A stretch of DNA of 64,000 nt from Ectocarpus siliculosus. Its lineage: Eukaryota; Sar; Phaeophyceae; Ectocarpales; Ectocarpaceae. Position 1 is the first letter of the stretch. Every line of letters begins with the position of its first letter. Made by a program: the position numbers and the translations under genes. The stretch spans positions 1,060,474-1,124,473 of the forward strand of contig FN649743.1 in assembly GCA_000310025.1 (NCBI GenBank), in the 5' to 3' direction. Below are positions 24,642 to 35,549 of the stretch, one piece after another. The notes beneath the pieces are model-generated. The model saw only the letters and a list, made by a program, of their open reading frames with translations, had not been told where the DNA came from and made no database searches.

Positions 24642-24990
24642 GCGAGATTTTCGGACTTGCGATGCACACCGGAAGCATTACGCGGCGTACCGTGTGAAAC
24701 CATTTTGCCGTAAGAGTAGAGCTTAGAAGGTGGCTCTTATATGTTGCAAAGGAAACGACACAGTTGCAACTCTACTGTGATACTCCAGTATGTACTCCAT
24801 GTGATACTCTAGACTACGGTCTTACAATCTCAATATATATGCGAGATTTTCGCACTTGCAATGTACACCGGGAGCATTACTCGGTGTTCGGAATTAAAAC
24901 CATTACCGTGAAGTAGAGCTCTGAAGACGGCTCTTACATGGTAAGAAGGAAACGATACAGTCCCAACTCGAATGTGATACTCTATGAAGT
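24642..24990. repeat. 199-bp-spaced diverged direct repeat
   Basis: GCGAGATTTTCGGACTTGC at 24642 recurs as GCGAGATTTTCGCACTTGC at 24841. Both run through ACACCGG.AGCATTAC, GTAGAGCT and GTGATACTC. A further shared motif (ACTATTCTTCGGCGC) flanks both sides (24600, 25031). Possibly an old tandem element. Confidence 0.65.
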
Positions 24991-25739
24991 CTAATGTGAT
25001 ACTCCAGACAAAGGCGCAATCTAGCCCGGAACTATTCTTCGGCGCTATGTATTCATGCAAAGTTGAAAATGTAAAACTTACAATGTAGAGCAACAGCGTT
25101 GTTCAGACGCAATCGGGAACGGCAAACGGGTCCCTTGGGAACCAATCGTTAGCGTAGACTCAAAATGTAGCCAACACTTACACACGCACTCATCTCGAAA
25201 GTCTCTAAATGTACTTGGCATCTACACGTGTACATACATGTCTAAGCCGCTTGTCTAATTGTGGTACGTGGCAACATAAGGTACTCTGAATATGATATAT
25301 TCACATGGTTACTTACATGTCTAAGTCGCGGATACATCGTTCTTGTAGAAGATAGGTGGTAGTATGCACAGCTAATAGGGAAACCGAACGACACGGAGAA
25401 GCATTAATTTGCACAAAGAACTAAACACGAAAGAAATAGAAAGGTCAAGCAGTGACACGGCGTGCCTGGAGTTTACATGGGTACATAAAAAATACGTGTT
25501 GCGAAGCCAGCCGGAGACATGCAACACCGAGACACAGAAAAACGAAGATCGGCTAGTCACACAGCATTCGTAGCGTTGATGGTCTACTTCCGTGCTGTTG
25601 AAGAGAATTCCTGCCTTGGTAGCAGGAGCATCGTTGGAGGAAGAAGACCTGGGGTGGTGAAGACAGTTCCGTCCAGTAAGATCGCTTGTTCTTTACAGTC
25701 CCGAGCGGAGGGAGGGGTCCGAGGTGGAGACGCAGGTGC

Positions 25740-25880
25740 GACGACGTGGTTTTGAGCCGTCCCGCCGGCGCGCGCAGCTCGCCCGTCGCCGGCCGCTCGG
25801 AGCCCCGAGCGGCGGCGTCTCGCTGAGAGAGGGCTCTCGGCGGGCTTCGCCGAGCGGCGGCCCCTGCGTCGGCGCCAACA
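25740..25880. other. GC-rich CpG block with hairpins
   Basis: An abrupt CpG-dense block, including CCGCTCGG AGCC CCGAGCGG (8-bp perfect stem) and CTCGGCGGGCTTCGCCGAG, in otherwise moderate-GC DNA. It could be a promoter-type CpG island or an inserted fragment. The minus-strand frame across it has low-complexity Arg/Ala composition and is not a credible gene. Confidence 0.5.
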
Positions 25881-25892
25881 TTTGACGCTACT

Positions 25893-25990
25893 ATCGATGG
25901 ACGCGGGTGCTACCGCCCCCCTCGTCCCCCGTTTGAGAGTGCAACGAACGGTAACATTTGCAACACATACCAAGTGGGACGGTTGCTCGC
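25893..25990 (+). repeat. dispersed repeat, copy 3 (second module only)
   Basis: GGACGCGGGTGCTACCGCCC and ACACATACCAAGTGGGACG match 24385-24510. It is immediately preceded by a GC-rich block. Confidence 0.6.
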
Positions 25991-27458
25991 TACATACAGC
26001 TGAAAAGAACGATGGACAGACAGACGCAGGTTCAAGTCGAGAGAAGCATGCATGCATGATGCGTCATCATGCTCTCCTTATCCACTTACCGTCTTCTTCT
26101 TTCTTTCTCTGAAACAAAACTAAGTGCAAAAATAACTATCAACTGTCGAACAAACGTTGAAGCTTCTGGCGCACACCCTGCTGTAGCCATAATGTATGTA
26201 ATGTGTGTGCACCTGTCTTTCTTTAGTATACAGTACGGGCCCGGAGATAAGAAACGTCAAGATCGGGTCTAGGCTCAATCCCCTACTTTGCGTCGAAGGG
26301 CCAAAACCGAAGTCGTCCATTTATTTTCTTCCTTTGACTGTCGCGTCATCCTGATTCTGTTGTTTCTCATCTTCTTTAATTTCTGGCTAAGAAGATGCAT
26401 ACAACAACACCAAACATCCATGCAGCAGTGGTTAAAGCAGCCCGCGGCGGCGCCGAGTCGGTAGCTAAATAACGCGGAGGTGGGGGTGACAGCGCCAACA
26501 ATCACTCTCCCCCCCTACGAAAAACAAATGTTGTCCAGCTAGGTACGGGGGGGGGAGTGGGAGCACGGAAGGAGCAGCAGTGGAACATTTTATATTGGAT
26601 ACGCTCCCCCAGCAACCCTTGTTTCTCATGTATTGAGCTGTGTTTCTTAGTCCTTTTTACTTATTTTTACTGAAAAGTTGAGCATTTTTTTCTTCGCAGA
26701 ATGTTTCTCAATTACGGGCCCGTACTGTAAGGAAGCATCTGACCGCGCTAACCGGCTGACCAATGAAGACGTCAGTCTCAGTGCGGTGGAAAACACACAA
26801 TGCGCATTTTCTACAGTACACAATCTGGCACCCTGTGACCGAGTGTCACGGGGGAGTCTACGCTACTACTCTCCGGATCAAAAACAGATACTAGATACCG
26901 TATAGAGAAGAAGAAAACTGCACTTACTACTTGTTTGCCTTGTTATGGCTGCTCCTACTTTGGGTGCGCGTGGCGTGCGCTTTGATGTGTCTGTCTGTGT
27001 GTGCAAGGGTGGCATGTACCATACATAGCTATATGTATATATGCGAGTGTTTGATTTCATTAATTGTTTTTGGGTTTGGGGAGTACATAATGGAGGCAGG
27101 ATTAATTACATCGGACGCGAGCGCCCGCGGGCGACGTTCGTTGGGCATGTGCAAAAATCGCCATATATTCGGAGAACCGAATTCAAGGCGGGTGAGCTCA
27201 CAGACAGAAGTCTGTCCCCTGGCACATACACGGAACACACTTTGATAGAACTTGTGGTGAAGAACTCCTTTCTCAACAGCAAAAAAAACAACGAATAGCC
27301 TTGGTGCCAGGTATCAGTCAGTGCAGCCCGGCTTCTGAGTGAGCGAGATCGTGTACGGAGGAACAGTTCTTCTACGAATCCTCTCACACTTGCCACTGCT
27401 CTGGCAAACTTAATTAATCCATACAATCCGCAAAAATGTCCCGTAGGTGGTGAGGCCG
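25991..27458. other. intergenic, no supported gene
   Basis: Short frames only; poly-G tract near 26550. The degraded retroelement copy begins at about 27.46 kb. Confidence 0.45.
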
Positions 27459-28330
27459 AAAATGGAACACGGAGATCCACGTGACTAAGAATAGCGGGTT
27501 GCGTGGCGAGATGGAGAAGTGGATGGAAGTGCGACATACCATTTACGGGGGCATCGTGGTAAAAGGCGTTGAACTAGACTTTGCACATCAAGGGGGCCTC
27601 AGACTCCTTATCGCGAGGACGGGGGGGTGGTCTTGATGTCCAGGCGAGGAAGTGTTTAGAGCCGCTAGAGATTTCGGGATGTGTGGCTGACGAGGCACAT
27701 CAACGAGCAAGAGGCATATGTGTTGAAGTCTTGGAGCGACAAAAAACAAGTCCAAGGATCGACGTTAGTGATAAAAGTAGACAACAAGGCGTTTTTCTAC
27801 GCGGCCAAGAAAGGTCGATCGACGAACTCGAAGTGCTCACCGAGTTGCTTTGGTTCCAAGCGAACAAGGATTTTCACCCTGAGTTTGCAGCGGGTATTCT
27901 TGCAAGACAACGCCGAAGCGGAGGACTTGATGAGACCAGATGTAGATTCATATGATGTTCGGAAGCGAAGAGTTTTGTGGAGTTGTGGAAGTGGTCTGGT
28001 GGAGGTTTTGACATGGATTGTGGGTAGCGACAGAAGCTTCGGCGTACCGGGTGCCAGAAAAAGTGGCAAACAATTGCCTTTTATTTGCGTTTTCACGTTG
28101 AAGGGTGCGCAGGGACGGACGTGCTTATCAGGATTTGCGATGTATGGCTGGTTCACACACGACGTGTTTCGGTTTTTGTTTTCCTCCGACAGCTATGGTG
28201 GGTGTGATATTGCAACGAAGGGCAGAATGCAAGGCTCGGGCAGTGGTGATAGTACCAGAGCAACAACAAACACGGTGCCCGATGTGGGCATACGCGACAG
28301 TTAGCCGACAGTTAGCCCTGCGCCTGACCC
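27459..28330 (+). pseudogene. second, degraded copy of the DIRS-like RNase H/methylase region (plus strand)
   Basis: Across several frames this region repeats the protein of the minus-strand element in the same order: GEMEKWMEV, CPGEEVFRAARDF, LTRHINEQEAYVL, QGSTLVIKVDNKAFFYA, DNAEADD, LPF, then VFRFLFSS and MVGVILQRRAECKARAVVIV. Matching segments occur in 29703-30929 in the opposite orientation. There are several frameshifts and stops. RT and gag are missing on the left. The two copies face each other tail to tail. Confidence 0.75.
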
Positions 28331-28588
28331 TGTTATTTAGCCCAAATTCTGTCACACGGATGTTCTTTTGAATGGACTTTTTCCTTTTTTTTTGTCGTTG
28401 CCAAGCCAATCAAAGCCGACCAATTTTGACAGCGGCGTCCATTTCGGGGGCGAACAGACTGAACATGTGCTGCGATGGCTTGTATTTTTTGAATTTTTTT
28501 GAGCGGGCGTGGATGCGCGCGAACAACAACACATACACGGACAACACACGGCGGTGGGGTTGATGCGTGTGCTCCCTCGTGATCAAAA

Positions 28589-28919
28589 TTGACCTGCGAC
28601 CACCCCACTGCTGACCGGCGCCACAAAATCATGGCCGATGGCGCCGAAGATGCGCAGAACGCGCCTACGCTTCCCACTCTCCCCGAACTCATTTTGAAGT
28701 TGGAGGAGAGTGGCGACCTTCCACCCCTTTTCGCTATTCGCCTCGGCTGCCTCAAAACGCTCGCACGATGTATCCCAGTTTTTGAAGGCTGCAAAAGACA
28801 AGGCTAAGTTTAGCCCCGAGTGGCAGGTTAGGAGCGTGATCGACGATGTTGTGTTGGAGTCGGAGTCTGAGAGTGGTCTGTCCGACGAGCTGAGCGGGGA
28901 GGATGACGATGAGATGTGA
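28589..28919 (+). pseudogene. small acidic protein, hypothetical, one frameshift
   Basis: Two plus-strand frames join across a slip near 28768. The first starts at ATG 28631 (MADGAEDAQNAPTLPTLPEL, then a helical LKLEESGDLPPLFAIRLG). The second continues SQFLKAAKDKAKFSPEWQV and ends in a very acidic tail (SEDE-rich) at TGA 28917-28919. It lies between the two opposed DIRS-like copies and could be a short gag-like or accessory frame of either. I recognise no family. Confidence 0.3.
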
Positions 28920-29062
28920 TAAAGAATCCGCGATGGATGAAGGCAGATGTATTTTGAATCAACACGAAAAAAAACGTCGTTTGAAACAACGCAACAGCAC
29001 CCAAGAGGTACTGCCCGCGCTCGCGACCTTTCCTTACTGCACGAGGTCGAAGAGGTAATGCG

Positions 29063-29338
29063 CTATTTTGACACGTGGTTCGTTCTCAGAGAATCTTGAG
29101 CATACCTCTTGGTACACGCTCCCTGCTCGGTTGAACAAGCGTCTACGCTTGAAGTGCCCACCGCTTGACATTCCCTTGCGTGTACTACTGTACGTCTCCT
29201 CTTGCCGCAGGCATCTAACCAGCAAAGATAGTCAACGATATCTCTCGGCTGAGATTCCGTCATAGACACCACACGTCCGGTTTTTCGCGACTGAAGAAAC
29301 TGCGTGAATGTAATCATTGTCGCACATCTGCTCTTCAT
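29063..29338 (-). pseudogene. tyrosine recombinase N-terminal fragment of the DIRS-like element
   Basis: A 91-codon frame 365 bp downstream of the methylase-like domain encodes TFTQFLQSRKTGRVV, PRDIVDYLCWLDACGKRRRT and ACTKRYAQDSLR, the pattern of the N-terminal core-binding domain of tyrosine recombinases. DIRS-like elements integrate with such an enzyme instead of a DDE integrase. The catalytic half (Arg, HxxR, Tyr) is not visible further left on this strand, where the opposed second copy begins, so the gene is truncated. Confidence 0.5.
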
Positions 29339-29702
29339 CGCCGCGGTATCTGCCGTTGCCTCCTTGAGTTCTCTGTACCTCTTGGCTAGAGCGGCCTCGT
29401 CAATGGTTATGGACCCGACTGTAGGATTCCGACCTGAACTTGTACAGGCCTTCGCGCACTATTGGCAATACCTGTATCTCTCATCGTTTTCACCTAAACA
29501 TTATGAGTGCGGGCACAAAACTCTTGATCGTGCTGGTGACACCTCGATCAAGTGATCATGGTTGATCGATGATTCCCGGTTTTGTGGCTGTTGGCCCGTA
29601 CCCGACCACCACCTCTCCAGAATAGTCAAGATGAGCCTCGCCGCTGTTAACAAGCCCCATAGCGCCTGATAGACACATTAACGAAAGACAATAACCCTCC
29701 AA

Positions 29703-30929
29703 TTATTTATCGGCGAAGTTCACCTCCACTGCTCGCATCGCCCACCGCTTACAAGCGAAGGACACCTTCCCTCGCTGATGGTGCATTCGATAGAATACCG
29801 AATCCTCTGCTTGTTTGGCTATCGTGTAAGACCGTACTGTGGCGTCTGCCAGCATCGGATACCAGGTTTGTTGTTGGTTTGGCACTATCAGAACCGCTTG
29901 CGCCCCACACTCTGCCATGCGTTGTAACACCACTCCTACCATTTTCCTTGGTGGAAAACAAAAACCGAAGCAAGCCTTCTCGGAACCCGGCAAACATCTC
30001 AAATCCTGACTCAACACATCACTGCCTGCGCACCCCTCATTATAAAACCTCGAGTAAAACGGTAGCTGTCTTTCGCTTCCTGGTATGTTTTGTGCCGATG
30101 CCGCTGTGGCCATCAAATCCATGTCGAAAGGTCTACCAACCCACCACCACAATTCTGCGAATTCGTCTTCCTCCAACCGAACGTACGCGTCTGCGTCTGG
30201 ACGCGACAGATCGTCCGCCTCTGCGTTCGCCTTCGAACACACCCACTGTACGTGGAGGGTAAAATCCGCCTGCACTTGTAGCCAAAACAACTCTGCCACA
30301 ATCTCGTGCAAACGCGTGTTTGCAGACTTCCCGTTCCTCAACGCGTAGAAAAGAGCTTGATTGTCTACATCCACGACCAACGTCGAACCTTGCACCTTCG
30401 TTGGTCTTTGCTGACAGTACAAGACCAAGAGCTGTCGAATCGCGTACGCTTCTTGCTCGTTAATGTGCTGTGTTGTCCAATCGTCCGGGAAATCACCCGC
30501 GACGCGAAACACGTCTTCGCCTGGGCATCGAATCAAACCGCCCCAACCGGACGACGATGCGTCCGATGCCCCCACTATCGTCAGTTTTTGGTGCCGTGCC
30601 GCGTACCACGCTGCTCCGTTCATCCTCTCTCGTACCTCCAACCATTTCTCCATCTCAAAGCGCAAACCGCCGTTCTTGGGAACGTCAATGTCCATGTTTC
30701 TCTTCCGGCCGCCGTTTCTCTGAAATATCCCGATATGCTTGTACATGTGGTGCGTATATAGAGCTGCCGCTGGGCACGCGACTGACATGCTCGTACACTT
30801 CCCCGCGAGCTTTTCCAAAGCCTGAAAAGAAATAACTCCTAGGTTGAGCGCCTCGGTGAGGATTTTCTCCAACTTCGCTAGTTTTTCCTCTGGAATAAAG
30901 AACTTCTGTTCCTTTGAATCACACACCAC
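29703..30929 (-). CDS. DIRS-like RT thumb, RNase H and methylase-like domain (long intact frame)
   Basis: This 408-codon frame is the longest in the window. Residues about 1-90 are the RT thumb/connection (FFIPEEKLAKLEKIL). Residues about 118-255 are RNase H with all four acidic residues: SDASSSGWGG, INEQEAYA, VVDVDNQALF and ANAEADDLSRPD. RNase H removes the RNA strand of the RNA-DNA hybrid. Residues about 265-370 (PFDMDLMAT, LPFYSRFYNEGCAGSD, CFGFCFPPRKMVGVV, LIVPNQQQTWYPML) match the methyltransferase-like region downstream of RNase H in DIRS elements; I see no DPPY-type motif. The frame starts inside the RT, so it is the end of one polyprotein cut off by upstream frameshifts, not a separate gene. 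TAA ends it at 29703-29705. Confidence 0.82.
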   Translation of the reverse strand: MVCDSKEQKFFIPEEKLAKLEKILTEALNLGVISFQALEKLAGKCTSMSVACPAAALYTHHMYKHIGIFQRNGGRKRNMDIDVPKNGGLRFEMEKWLEVRERMNGAAWYAARHQKLTIVGASDASSSGWGGLIRCPGEDVFRVAGDFPDDWTTQHINEQEAYAIRQLLVLYCQQRPTKVQGSTLVVDVDNQALFYALRNGKSANTRLHEIVAELFWLQVQADFTLHVQWVCSKANAEADDLSRPDADAYVRLEEDEFAELWWWVGRPFDMDLMATAASAQNIPGSERQLPFYSRFYNEGCAGSDVLSQDLRCLPGSEKACFGFCFPPRKMVGVVLQRMAECGAQAVLIVPNQQQTWYPMLADATVRSYTIAKQAEDSVFYRMHHQRGKVSFACKRWAMRAVEVNFADK

Positions 30930-31971
30930 CCTAGATCGATCAGTCTGTTGGTTGCTTCGAGCTCACATTTGGGTATGGACATAAAGTACCCCGCCTTGTA
31001 AAACACGGTCATGACCAAGTATCCTGCCACCCTGGCTGCCTGCTTCTGCCGCACTGGCTCCCATCCGCGAGTGGAACGGAAGTTCGTGACATAAAAATCA
31101 TTGATCCACGTGAGTACTCGAATGCCTTTTGTCCGTAAGTACCTCGACACCACCGCCGAAAGAGAGTGGTAAATATATATATGGCGAAGAGCACCACCCG
31201 AAGCATAGGGTCGTAAACACGAAGTATCTTCCACCCCACTTGAATCCAAAGTACTGCCATGATTCCTTCGCCAACGGTACATGGTGAAAACCCGACTTGT
31301 GGTCACACGTCATCTGGAACGGTTCCTTTCCACGGGCATTGTGCTACCTTTCCTACCGCGTCCATCTTGAAAGGAATTTTGCGACCCATCAAGTTTAGCC
31401 AACGTGCGTCTAAGAATGCTCGTGGTTTGGACTCCTCCACTCCTAGCGGCATCACCATGTGCGGTTTGGGGTGTTCTGAAACGTCGGCTACTTCCTCCCA
31501 CGGCGCTACCACTCCGCTCTGCGCGTACTTGTCCACCTGCTCATCGACAGAACCTGCGAACGCCGCTGGCACATGGTTCGGTAGCTCCACGGGCGTCAAG
31601 TCCGAACCTTTGTACTTCTCCCCTTGAAATTCTCCTTCCGCATCCGTGTCAATAAATTCTCTGATATCCACACCTCGTAGCCACCTGAGGTACATAGCCC
31701 GCTCTTCGTCGTCGCAGACTGTCAGAATCTCGTCCTGCCAAAACTGCATATGGTACGAGATGTGTCCTGGGACGAAATCTTCTTGGCGCCATACCGGAGC
31801 TTGGTCCGGCGTGACGGGAGATTGTTCGTGCTGTAAAACGTCCTGCACTAGGTCGACAGCTGTGCGCTGAACGTGTCGCTCGCTATTTCCGTCATCTCCA
31901 ACGGAACCAGTACGAATTTTCGCTACGCGTCGTGCTCGCTCTCGCAGAAAATCATCTGCCCCTGAGCCCAC
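30878..31971 (-). pseudogene. DIRS-like reverse transcriptase, frame-broken, YxDD-type motif mutated
   Basis: Three overlapping minus-strand frames together cover an RT. The first (31971-31303) has the pre-RT region and fingers (HMVMPLGVEESKPRAFLDAR). The second (31313-31098) has the palm Asp motif (CDHKSGFHHVPL) and LCFGWCSSPYIY. The third (31306-30878) has the catalytic loop and thumb. The loop corresponding to YxDD reads WIND: the codon at 31102-31100 is AAT (Asn) where an essential metal-binding Asp is expected, so activity would be lost even without the frame breaks. The type (RT fused to RNase H and a methylase-like domain, with a YR fragment downstream) fits DIRS-like elements, which copy through a circular intermediate. 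Confidence 0.8.
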
Positions 31972-32514
31972 CTGTCATATTGCATGTCAAACCTTTTTGG
32001 TCATGCCTTGATATCCGCCTGACCGTTCTCGATCATGTAGCGAAATATTAACTATCTAGCGAGCCAAACGCCCCTTGTCGACCAAAGTCCAAGCCAAGAA
32101 AGGGCAAGGTTCAGAGATGTCAAAGATTCACCGCCAGCACTTAAACCTACCGGCTATCGTAAATATCGTGTGCACGAAAAGGAAAGTTGTCGCTCTTTGT
32201 TGTGTGAACCACTGTGTGATGTTGTGTGATGCACGCATGCAAAGTACATCTCGTCGTGCCCGGCCTGCGTGCGTCGTTTGGTGCGTCGAGGTTCTCAACA
32301 CCTGCCTCTACCCGCCCCGTGGCCGGCTGGGGCCCCGTGGATCGTCGGCTCTCGCAAACAGTTTTGCATTCTCTCACCACGCCTCCTCATTCATCTCTTT
32401 TTTTTTTTTTTTTTCGTCAAACAAACCCACGACCATGTCGCCGTATACCAAGACCACTGCATCTCTTTGCCGTGCTACCTGCCGAAGTCTGCCTTGTACT
32501 TAGTACTTAATTAG

Positions 32515-33208
32515 GGCAGTTACGCTTAATGTGCCCCGGCATACCACACTTGAAGCACGCTTGCTCCGGACACGTCCTGAACGAATGGTCAGCTGGCTTT
32601 CCCATTTACCGCAAACAGGGGCACCGCCTCTCCCGTCTACTTGTCCCCCTCGGCCAAACCGACGGTTCCCGCTGAAACCGCGACCGCCAGCCCTATGGTG
32701 CGACGGCCCGTAGTGCCCGGCTCCCCCGAAACCCCTGTGCGTGGGCTGTGCGTACTGTTGAGACACCGAGGGAAAAACGGGTGCTACGGCATGGAACGCC
32801 GGCGCCAAAGACAGAGGTTGCATGCCACCCGCCATCAAGCCTCCACTACCGCCGCCCAAGCCTCCCCGGGTTGTTTGGTCAATCCTGCCTGCAAACGCGC
32901 CTCTTTGAACTTTTTGCGCAGAGCCTCATAATCCACCGCGCTGCTTTTTTCAGATGAAGCCGCCAACTCTTGGTACAGCGTCATGCATCCGACTACCGGG
33001 TCCTGGACTAACACAGAATGCTCTATCATGGCTACCAACATGGCCGTGAACTCGCGTTCCTTTTTGAAGGTGGTCACGTCTTGACCTGCCAGCTTATCAA
33101 GCTCGCGCAGCTCAGCGCTCATGTGGGTTATCATTGCGGCACATCCCCCGGGCCCAATGTGCATCGCCCGGCCGAGGTCCGGAACGTACTCCATGATGCG
33201 CGAGAACC
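32515..33208 (-). pseudogene. DIRS-like retroelement gag, C-terminal part with CCHC zinc knuckle
   Basis: A segment preceded by a possible acceptor (GACTAG, about 33209) encodes MEYVPDLGRAMHIGPGG and a helical stretch ending at about 32838. After a stop and a frame change the sequence runs to an intact knuckle, CFKCGMPGHIKRNC (about 32517-32558), which fits CX2CX4HX4C nucleic-acid binding. It lies between the gag N-terminal exon and RT on the same strand. The 1.6 kb separating it from that exon is non-coding and contains a 34-bp minisatellite, so it is either an intron or an insertion. Confidence 0.6.
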
Positions 33209-33569
33209 TAGTCGACCACTACATGCCGCATACAGTACCGACCAGACAGGGCATGCGAAAAAGGAAAAAGGGAAACATGTGACGTCATTGAGCGTGCTGT
33301 GCAAGTGCGTCGTGCCCCGCTCAAAAGTGTTGTACTTTGTCCAACGTACCGGTGTGTATGGGTAAAGCTGCGCGCGTTCGTCCCTCGTGTCTGTACCGCT
33401 CGTCAATCGTGCCGATGGCCTATGACGAGCAAACGCCTCGCCACCTCGCTATGTTTGCCCTCGTATGTGCGTGCTTCTACCATGTACGTGTGCCTGTGCG
33501 TGCGGGAACACTCGCCCCACATCCTGCTGTGCGTAGGCGTGCGTGGTTCTCAATGTGCTTTAAGGGACT

Positions 33570-33956
33570 TTGTGTGTGCGGGCCGTGCCCACGATGTACC
33601 GTTCGTGCATACCCCGTGCTCTGTCGTTTGTACCCGACATTTTTTCGGAGGACCTTCAACCAATTACCGTGTGTGCGTACCCTGTGCTTGTCCGTTTGCA
33701 TCGTGTGTGCGTACATTGTACTCTGCCGTCTACACCGTGCGTGCGTTCCTTGAAATTGGTGCTGAGGACCGTTAACCAGGTCGGACCGTGCGTGCGTACC
33801 CTATGCTCTGTCGTTTGAACCGTGCGTGCGTACCCTGTGCTCTGCCGTTCGTAACGTTCGTGCGTACCCTGTGCTCTGTTGGTTGAACCGTGCGTGCGTA
33901 CCCTGTGCTCTGCCGTTCGTACCGGCCATGCGTACTCTGTGCTCTGTCGTTTGTGC
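33570..33956. repeat. 34-bp minisatellite, five clear units
   Basis: Units CGTGCGTGCGTACCCTGTGC... start at 33787, 33821, 33855, 33889 and 33923; more diverged copies occur from about 33570. The period is not a multiple of three, so frames across it are chance. It lies between the two gag segments of the minus-strand retroelement. Confidence 0.8.
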
Positions 33957-34793
33957 TCGAATTTTCTCCTCGGCACGGGCGTATGTGCGTTTGCCTGAGC
34001 TTGGCTACAAAGTTCCTGCTGCCCCTCCCGGGCGCTCCTATGTCCGACAGCGCCCGTACTTGTACGCGATGTGTGGTTCCTTCACTCCCGGTGGGCCGCC
34101 GTGCATATGCATAACCCCGGAAAACCGTGCGGCCCAAATCACGAATACGGATACCGATTTTTTTTTTTTTTTTTGACTGCTGCTATGGGTCCGCGGGTGA
34201 ACTTGATCGGATGGTGCAAAATACATGTTGATATTTTGTGGAGTGTTCGTCTACGTGCTAGCAAATGCCGGCAGGGCCTACTATTTCCTATCGCAAAACA
34301 TCGTAGTCGCGTTATCGCGCGCGTGTGACAACTTGGCAATGCGACTGCTGCATCCGGGATGAAATGACGATCACAAACCAAATCTCGGGTGTCCCCGCCG
34401 GACCCAAACGAAAACAACCAGTGCCGCTTGTTCCGATATTATATCAAGTCACCCACTTTGTATCAACATGTCCCAACGCGCTCGACGCGAAAACAATGAT
34501 CCAAGACGAAACACACAGACGGCTCTGCCTCACGCTTCTAACTGTACTGGCCCTCCTGCGAGCCATTTGTCGCGCCGGGTGGTATGCCCCGCGCTACATC
34601 TGACGCCGTAGGACGCGCTTGTCTGACGGCATCGTACGTGAGCCCAACATCAGTGCGTTGTGCCGACCTCGAGCGACAGGTCTTGGATGTAAAAGCATGT
34701 GAGCGAAGATGTGTTTCCTGCACCTACTCGCGCCTAATGCGCCTCCTTACAGGCAGGCCGTCTCAAAACCTCACACGCATGCGGACATAAAAC

Positions 34794-35549
34794 TCACTTG
34801 CGCCTGCACCGACACCTTGAACAACGGACGATCGCTGCCCGCGCTGTTCCCCGCTGCCATCCTCTTGGAGGGCTCTCCCGCCAAAGAACTGCCAGCCGCT
34901 CCTTCCGCTTCATCCGTACGGGCCCGCTTTTTTGCGCCCTCCTCGTCGTCCTCCGTGTGGCTCCCCGGCGGTGCTGCGGGCCCAGACGTCGCGGCCGCCG
35001 CGGTGGCGTCAGAAGACGTAGCGGCTGCCGTGTTGGCTGTCGCTGCGGGCGCGGGAGGAGAGGCGGGCGCGCTGGCGGCCGGCGCGGGGGGCGGCGGAAC
35101 CACGGGCTGGGCCGCAGGAGGAGCTGCCGAATACACCGACGGCAGGAAGACAGCGCCGGGAAGCACGCGGAGGTCTCCGTGGTTGACCCTGTTGAAGAGA
35201 TACTCGAGAGTGGCGTGGACCAGAGCAATCTTGGCACGCGTGAGGACCTCCGCTCCGCTCCCGCCCGCGTCACGCGCCGCCGACCACAGATCCAGAAATA
35301 TAGGTTTGGGTTCGTAGTCGTGCGCATCGACCAGTGGCTGTAGGACCGCGATCAGCACGGAGAGGTTCTTGGTGCCCGCGCACGACCTCGGCCCGGGAAA
35401 CACCCCCACGCGCTCGAGATCCATGACGCGGGTGTCGCCGCGCTGCACGAGGATGGGATCTTGGACGACTGGACGACGGTGTAGTCCGCCCCTGCCTCAA
35501 TAGGGGACGCGGCCGCCGGATCGGCGGGCATGCGAGCCGGCGAGGACAT
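34794..35549 (-). pseudogene. DIRS-like retroelement gag, N-terminal exon, frameshifted
   Basis: Reading leftwards, an ATG at 35549 opens MSSPARMPADPAAA. The frame breaks at 35462-35477 because the 8-mer TGGACGAC is tandemly duplicated; the next frame continues as QRGDTRVMDLERVG and a helical, capsid-like segment (about 110 residues). A long Ala/Pro/Ser-rich linker and an acidic/basic patch (EDDEEGAKKRAR) follow. The frame meets a consensus donor (CAA then GTGAGTTT) at about 34794, so a gag intron is possible; the in-frame stop lies shortly beyond it. Downstream on the same strand lie a zinc knuckle, RT, RNase H and recombinase fragments, so I take this as the 5' gene of that element. The function is inferred from position and composition. 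Confidence 0.55.

Noticed and set aside
25584-26057. 157-codon minus-strand frame
   Set aside because: Arg/Ala/Ser-rich translation of a CpG-rich block; no domain or splice support.
34709-35343. Long Ala/Gly/Arg-rich plus-strand frames of about 180-200 codons
   Set aside because: They are antisense shadows of the GC-rich gag linker on the minus strand.
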